Positions 58,801-64,000 of a stretch of 64,000 nt of DNA are shown here, piece by piece. Origin of the DNA: Termitomyces sp. T153 (taxonomy: Eukaryota; Basidiomycota; Agaricomycetes; Agaricales; Lyophyllaceae). The stretch is from contig JACKQL020000160.1 in the NCBI GenBank assembly GCA_018296165.2, positions 1 through 64,000 on the forward strand, given 5' to 3'. The position numbers and the translations under genes are program-made. How positions within the stretch are numbered: position 1 is the stretch's first letter; each line of letters begins with the position of its first letter. The notes beneath the pieces were generated by a model that saw nothing but the letters and a program-made list of their open reading frames with translations, did not search any database and was not told where the DNA came from.

Positions 58801-61529
58801 ATGTCACTCGATCAGCACATTGTAGATCCCACTCACCGTTATGATGAAGGAGGCCAAAAATTGTGGTCCATCTATGTCCACGAAGCAGAACAATATGATC
58901 ATGTCTTGATCGATACCTGGAAAGTTAGTTTGGATAGCACCCTAATTTTTGTGAGTGCCATTCGTCTTTCCTCCGATCCTAAGTACAATGATCCACCCTT
59001 GAATCGTAGGCCGGCCTATTCTCTGCCACCATCACGGCATTCATTGTCGAGAGTTATAAGTTGTTGAAATCTGATTCCGGGGCTGGCGATGCCACAATCA
59101 CACTTCTCGTAGAAATATTGGCCGCACAGCGCGTTATAGCCTTCGCCAATACTACAACTACCCCACTTCCTCCTACTTCCACAAACTTCACCGCCCCCAC
59201 CTGGGCTATCATAGTCAATGTTTTGTGGTTTCTCAGCCTGGCCGGTGTTCTCGTCGCCGCCATTATCATCACTCTCGTGCAACAATGGGTTCGAGACTAT
59301 GTGCACAAAGTTCATCGCTATCCTCAGCCCTTGAAACGCGCGCGAATGAGGTTGTTTTTGTTCTCCGGTGTCGAAAAATGCAAGTTAGATGATGTCATAC
59401 ACCATATCCCGACCTTGCTTCACATCTCTTTACTCTTTTTCTTTATCGGTCTCTATGTTTTTCTGGCAAAGATCAACAAAGTCGTAGCCGCGTCCGTGGG
59501 ATTCGTTTTTCTCTTCTGGCTCTTCGTCTACTGCTTTGCCACTGTTGCACCCATGATCAACCTTTCCGCTCCATTCAAAACTCCATTTTCGAGCAGTATC
59601 TTCTACCTCTTCTCACTGGTGCGCCAGGAAAAGCCCGTAGACCTTAGTGCCTCTTGTGAGCGGCAGGCTATGCGACCCCCTGATGCCGATGCCGCCAGAG
59701 TGGACGCACAGGCTATTAGCTGGACAATTCAAAGGTCGACTGATGATGGGGAACGCCAGGAATTTCTGGCCTGTATACCTGGATTCCTCGGATCTGACGA
59801 CGGAAGGAAAACCTGGGCGGAGTTATTGAAGCATTCGGAGGTCATCAACATGTTTTTGAGAGGAACTGCCGATCTCCTGGATGTGGCGTCACCGTCACAT
59901 GGTGGACAGATCAATTCCCATGAAGTTAAAAGAGTTAGTATCTGCCTAGACGCATTGTTTACTTTCCTTCGCACTGCCGCTAATACCTGGCCTTCCACGA
60001 TCGACATCTCTCCTCTTTCCAAGCCACTTGGTCAATTAGTTCACGCGAGTTGCAAAGACAATCTTGCAATAAAAGTTCAAGCAAGTTGTCTGTTTGCGCT
60101 CCATAAATACCTCGCGATCCCTCCTGGGAGGCTCCTGAAATGTCCAGAAGACTCTCTGTTGTCGCCACGCACGATTTGGCCCCGAGGTCTGAGCCAAAAA
60201 GTCGATCGAGGACTACAGCAGGTGGACACAACGCGTCAGAACTTAGAGGACGCACTGGAAGTATTTAAACTGGGAAAAATGGAAGAGAGGTACCTAGCAG
60301 AATCTATCAGAGCCCATCTCCGCGCCATCGATCATAACTCTCAGGTCATTGTCGCGTGGCTGAGACATCCGTATGCCAAAGATAAAGCTGCAAAAGATGT
60401 TCTCGGAGATTGGTCGAGCTACTTTATTCGGGCGGCGAGATTATTACAAACCAAATTTGCCCTCGACAGAAGGGAAGCTCTTTTTTCAATACTCTTTGAA
60501 AATATCCCATATATGGAAGATAGATCGTGGAGTGTTGTAGCACTCGTCATCATGGGATACCTACGGCATACAAATGTCTACCCATCACTTCCTGGCTTCC
60601 CTCATCACAATTCACCAACAAATTCCAAACCACTGGAGTTCTGGTTTCCTTTTCTCGGAGAAGCCGATTACAGATGGATATCAGAGCCTTTTACGCGAGA
60701 GCTACTCCCCCTAGCGTCCGCCCTGAATATCCTCATCCATGACAAGGGCGTAACAGATCATGTCAAATACACTTCATCATTGGATCACTATGACATGATG
60801 GATATTCTCCGCTACTCCACCACCTCCTCGCCCAACTTGCCGACCATTGGCAATCCATTTTCCCTATTAGAGGCAATCGTATATGAAACCGTGAATAGTT
60901 TTGAGACTCGGGGGATTTTTGATCTGGTTTCTGCCCTCGATGACGCTGACTTGAGCGAACGGGACCTACAAACAATACATACAGATGCTGGACTGGTAAT
61001 TGGTGAATCACTGCGCATTCTGGGGGAGCAATTTGGTCTCGATCGATCTAGTGGGCCTTTATTGTTCTCTCTCAGTCTCCTTCAGAAGATCCTCAGTCGG
61101 GAACAAAAACGAAGTCCATTTCCTTTTTCCGAAGACAATATGGATTACATCGTGAACACTATCTTTTTCAGCACCTTGAAGAAGCACAATCTGGTAACTC
61201 CTCAGGACGCTGATTATACGAATATGATCGGAAGTTTGGAAGAGGTACGTGGAGATGCAAATTTAAGGTTCAGTGAGGCGAATAATGCTCTGGTGGATCA
61301 GATCGATTCGCATTTAGTTCCGTTCTATGATCTTCGAGGCTTATACGGCGAGATACAATCCGAAACACAGAGAGAAGGAACGAGCATGACATCGGCAGCC
61401 GTAGCCCGAGTTCCTAAGTTTCTGAAGGAGGGAAGTTGTCGTCCAATGGATATCCAAGGGAAGAAGGATATCTGTGCGCGTATTATGGAAGGAAGGAGAA
61501 GATGGCAAAGGGAGTGGATGAGGAGTTGA
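58801..61529 (+). CDS. DUF6535-domain membrane protein (two exons)
   Basis: Exon 1 (58801-58950) starts at ATG 58801. A 59-nt intron (58951-59009, GTGAGT to TAG) splices LIF to AGLFSAT, phase 0. Exon 2 ends at TGA 61527-61529, giving 889 residues. The N-terminal ~230 residues are a typical DUF6535 domain: KLWSIYVHEAEQYD, then about four membrane segments near residues 46-64, 115-140, 183-203 and 208-229, with FTAPTWAIIVNVLWFLSLA and WVRDYVHK. The ~650-residue C-terminal part is soluble-looking, largely helical and without a named domain. DUF6535 proteins are abundant in Agaricomycetes and their function is unknown. Codons are CpG-containing and the frame is intact, unlike everything to the left. 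Its C-terminal part is paralogous to the next gene, which faces it tail to tail. Confidence 0.92.
58951..59009 (+). other. 59-nt intron of the DUF6535 gene
   Basis: GTGAGT donor and CGTAG acceptor. Removing it restores the conserved DUF6535 stretch at the first membrane segment without a frame change; reading through it reaches a stop at 59065-59067. Confidence 0.9.
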
Positions 61530-61719
61530 CTAAGCTCGTCCGTAGATTTATTCCCGTGTTTGGTTGCTGAGATTCTAAGACTTCCTATCTGACTATCCTG
61601 TGGCCAGATATAGTGTTCCTAGACGAGAAAACTACTCGAGCGAGAAAGATCCGAGTCAAACATACCCCATTGCATTTACATCATTTTAATAATTGAGTCT
61701 GCCTCAGATTGGAAAGTGG
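61530..61719. other. Shared 3' intergenic region of the two convergent genes
   Basis: Only 190 bases separate the two stop codons. The sequence is AT-rich near 61670-61700 (CATTTTAATAATTGAG). Both transcripts must end within or across it, so overlapping 3' ends are likely. No separate feature is seen. Confidence 0.5.
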
Positions 61720-63558
61720 TTAAGACATATGAATCGTTTCCTGATGCCCTCTCCATCCCATTACACGTAGACAGATGCCATCCTTCTCTCTGGTATCCAC
61801 TCTCCGATATCCTTTTGCTTCCAAGAACTTTGGGACTCGAGGTATAGCTGGCAATATCATGTCCAGTTGATTCTTCTGTGCGGTGGATGTCCTCGACTGT
61901 ACTGGCGCATCGTGTAAGCTTTGAAGATCGAAAAGAGGAATTATGCGTAAAGCAGAGGATGTCAAATCATCATCTACCATCCCACACCCTGAATGCCCAT
62001 TTGTACACACTCCCTTCAAACTTGCTATCATATCCGTGCAGTCTGAGTCCAAAAGGATGACCAAATCTTGCTTCTCCAAAATGTTCCGAAAAAGGATATT
62101 CACAATATAGTCCATGTTATCTTTTGAAAACGGAAAATCGCTTTCTTCACGTTCCCAAACAAAAATTTTCCAGAGAACACTGAAGGATAACAACAAAGAT
62201 TCTTCTGACCAGTTTGTATCACATTGCTCCTTCAATATCCGCAATGCTTCGCCGATTATAGGACCAGCAATAGTCTGGATCTCCTCGCCACTCCACCCAC
62301 TGAAATGAGAGCTGCGGAAGATAGAGACCAGATCAAAAATTCCTCGAATTTTACAACCACGAGTAGTACAGTTGATCGAGGCCAATAAGGAAAATGGAAG
62401 CCCCATAGTCGACAGATTTGGCGAAGAATAAATAGCGGAGTAGCGAAGTATATCCATCATGTCATACGAACTGGACAAAGAAAGATCTTTGACTTGCACT
62501 GTTGCTCCTTTGTTCTGAACGAGTATATTCAAGGCGAATGCCAGTGGAAGCAGTTCCCGAGCGAAAAGTCCTGATATCCACCTCTTGTCAACCTCTTTTA
62601 GAAAAGGGAACCAAAATTCCAGTAAATCTGAGGTGACAAACGAATTGTAGTGGGAAAAGTCAGGAAGTACTGGGTAAACCTTTGTGTGTCGCATGTATCC
62701 TATGATGGGGAGTGCCATGATGCTCCAGGCTCTTCCGTTGAGATCTGGAATATTGTGATACGCCACCGATAAGAGATCTTCGCCTTTGAGTGAGGATGGA
62801 TTCAAAGATCCTATTATTTTCCGGATCCGAATCATGTAGCTTGACCAATCACCCAGAACATCTTTGCCAATTTCGTCGCCGGCATCTAGATTTGCCAGCC
62901 ACGTAACAATGACACGAGAGCCACGGTTTATAGTATGAAAATAGACAGTAAGAGATTCAGAGACACGCCCCTCGTCCACTGAACCTTGTTCAAATCCTAC
63001 AAGGTCATCCTCCAAGTTCTGGCGCATTACGTCTATCTGCTGCATTGCTCTGTCGGCTTCCAGACTGAGACATGGCAGACAAGTCTTATGTGAGGTTGTT
63101 GACCGTGAACCTTTCCCTGTTGAAACGAAAAGGAATCCAGAAGGAACTGAGAATTGCTTGTAAAGCGCAAACAAGCAGTTTGCTTGTGCTTGTATTGATA
63201 TATTGCCGTTGTGATTTGTGCGAACCAACCGAGAGAGAGGTTTGGCAAGAGGGGCGGTGTTGATATGGGAAAATCTACCGTAAGGGATGGCGTGAAGGAG
63301 GGCAAACAGAGCCTCGAAGCAGACAGTCAATCTCTTCATATCATGATAACCTATTTGACTGTCATGGACTGCATTCAAGAATTTGGCAATACGTTCAAAA
63401 AACTTTTCAATGGTTTCTCGGTAATCGGGACATGTTTTGTTGCAATCGTTGGACGCGAGGAAATTACGAATGACAGCTGAGAGATCTTCAGGCTCTTCTT
63501 CATCAGCCAGCCCCTTGGACCCGTCTAGGTTTCCCTCAGACAGATTGAAGGATTGCAT
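61720..63558 (-). CDS. Paralogue of the DUF6535 gene lacking the DUF6535 domain
   Basis: A long intact frame ends at 61720. The first ATG is at 63556-63558 (MQSFNLSEGN), giving 612 residues; the frame is open 45 codons further to 63693, including one membrane-like segment (LIFVSSIIILRLY), but with no ATG. It aligns with the C-terminal two thirds of the neighbouring protein: KDVLGDWSSYMIR, ARELLPLAFALNILVQNKGAT, YDMMDILRYS and PFSKDNMDYIVN are shared. The four-segment DUF6535 domain is missing. A possible splice acceptor (GCGTGTAG) at 63694 would allow an upstream exon, but no DUF6535 sequence is seen before the 60-bp repeat at 63921. Whether it is active or a 5'-truncated copy is open. Confidence 0.75.
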   Translation of the reverse strand: MQSFNLSEGNLDGSKGLADEEEPEDLSAVIRNFLASNDCNKTCPDYRETIEKFFERIAKFLNAVHDSQIGYHDMKRLTVCFEALFALLHAIPYGRFSHINTAPLAKPLSRLVRTNHNGNISIQAQANCLFALYKQFSVPSGFLFVSTGKGSRSTTSHKTCLPCLSLEADRAMQQIDVMRQNLEDDLVGFEQGSVDEGRVSESLTVYFHTINRGSRVIVTWLANLDAGDEIGKDVLGDWSSYMIRIRKIIGSLNPSSLKGEDLLSVAYHNIPDLNGRAWSIMALPIIGYMRHTKVYPVLPDFSHYNSFVTSDLLEFWFPFLKEVDKRWISGLFARELLPLAFALNILVQNKGATVQVKDLSLSSSYDMMDILRYSAIYSSPNLSTMGLPFSLLASINCTTRGCKIRGIFDLVSIFRSSHFSGWSGEEIQTIAGPIIGEALRILKEQCDTNWSEESLLLSFSVLWKIFVWEREESDFPFSKDNMDYIVNILFRNILEKQDLVILLDSDCTDMIASLKGVCTNGHSGCGMVDDDLTSSALRIIPLFDLQSLHDAPVQSRTSTAQKNQLDMILPAIPRVPKFLEAKGYRRVDTREKDGICLRVMGWRGHQETIHMS

Positions 63559-63920
63559 GGTCAAACGCTGAGACAATGTGTTACGCGCTGACCTATACAG
63601 CCAGTTCAAATTCCATGTCGTATACAGGCGGAGTATAATGATGCTACTCACAAAAATGAGGGAAGTAAGCCATTCAGCCTTGTTTTCGTCCACCTACACG
63701 CAGCGGACCATGACTTCTGGTCACAATCATCAGGGTTTTGATTAGTGAATGGCATGAAGCAGTCAAACTCCGAAGCTGGTGGACTCCAAGAACTGTCCTC
63801 AAGGCCGTGAAGGCCGACTGAGATCGCATCACAAGCTGATTATCACACGGTCTCCGATTCACAATCCGAGTAAGTGCAGGCTGTGACTCGGCTCCGGCGG
63901 ATCGTTGTATTTGTTGATTC
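63559..63920 (-). other. Unresolved 5' region of the paralogue
   Basis: The minus frame continues open to 63693. Above it another open stretch reads EFDCFMPFTNQNPDDCDQKS (near 63710-63760), which could be a real first exon, but it is not in the same frame and no clear donor site was found. CpG content is normal. The DUF6535 domain expected here is absent. Confidence 0.35.
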
Positions 63921-64000
63921 AATGCTAAGATCCAGACTCAACCCCACTTTGTTTGGTTAGGTCTTTGTAATTGATAAATCAATGCTAAGATCCAGACTCA
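63921..64000 (+). repeat. 60-bp repeat at the right window edge
   Basis: AATGCTAAGATCCAGACTCA occurs at 63921 and again at 63981, giving a 60-base period; the array runs off the window. It carries TTTGGTTAGG (63952-63961) and is the same family as the copies at 90-390. Confidence 0.8.

Noticed and set aside
63694..63922. Minus reading frame MNQQIQRS.. as first exon of the DUF6535 paralogue
   Set aside because: It shows no resemblance to a DUF6535 N-terminus, has a non-ATG start and has no clear splice link to the frame below.

Overview
The window looks like a chromosome segment of a mushroom-forming basidiomycete (Agaricomycetes). The reasons are two convergent genes of the basidiomycete DUF6535 family, GT-AG introns of only about 50-60 nt, Tad-type LINE, Helitron and Tf1/sushi-like chromovirus sequences, and strong CpG depletion over the transposons. 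The species cannot be named from the sequence.

The window has two compartments. From about 290 to 57,850 it is a graveyard of transposable elements and dead gene copies in which CpG is almost absent and replaced by TG/CA, as expected from decay of methylated CpG. From about 57,850 to 63,920 the DNA is CpG-containing and carries two well preserved reading frames. The first ~280 bases also look undecayed, so the block seems to be seen nearly edge to edge. A dispersed ~60-bp repeat lies at both extreme ends.

Layout. 1-390: 60-bp repeat copies. 677-4320 (-): decayed Helitron RepHel gene with one recognisable 50-nt intron. 4440-9809 (+): decayed LINE (gag-like ORF1 with zinc knuckles; ORF2 with endonuclease, reverse transcriptase, RNase H and zinc finger). 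11440-12430 (-): solo LTR. 13223-14168 (-): tandem set of tRNA-like (A-box/B-box) units. 14539-15530 and 15905-16548 (-): intron-containing dead copies of a GH17 glucanase gene and a DUF4112 gene. 16.5-25 kb: several tandem repeats, one copy of a 1.1-kb repeat and unidentified decayed coding sequence. 25168-49403: a nested cluster of five Ty3/gypsy pieces (called D, A, B, C, E here). B (30865-41944) is full length, has both LTRs and a 5-bp target duplication (AAGAC), and lies inside an older A/C block of opposite orientation. 49.4-57.8 kb: a SINE-like unit, the second 1.1-kb repeat copy and decayed sequence. 58801-61529 (+) and 61720-63558 (-): DUF6535 gene and its paralogue lacking the DUF6535 domain.

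The B/C/E retrotransposon family has three features worth following. It appears to use Tf1-like self-priming: a 13-nt match between the predicted RNA 5' end and the primer site. It carries two tandem retropepsin-like domains. It carries a long antisense reading frame between integrase and the 3' LTR. In three unrelated reverse transcriptases the second Asp of the catalytic Asp pair has become Asn by the same CpG-to-CpA change, and the GH17 copy lost its catalytic Glu in the same way.
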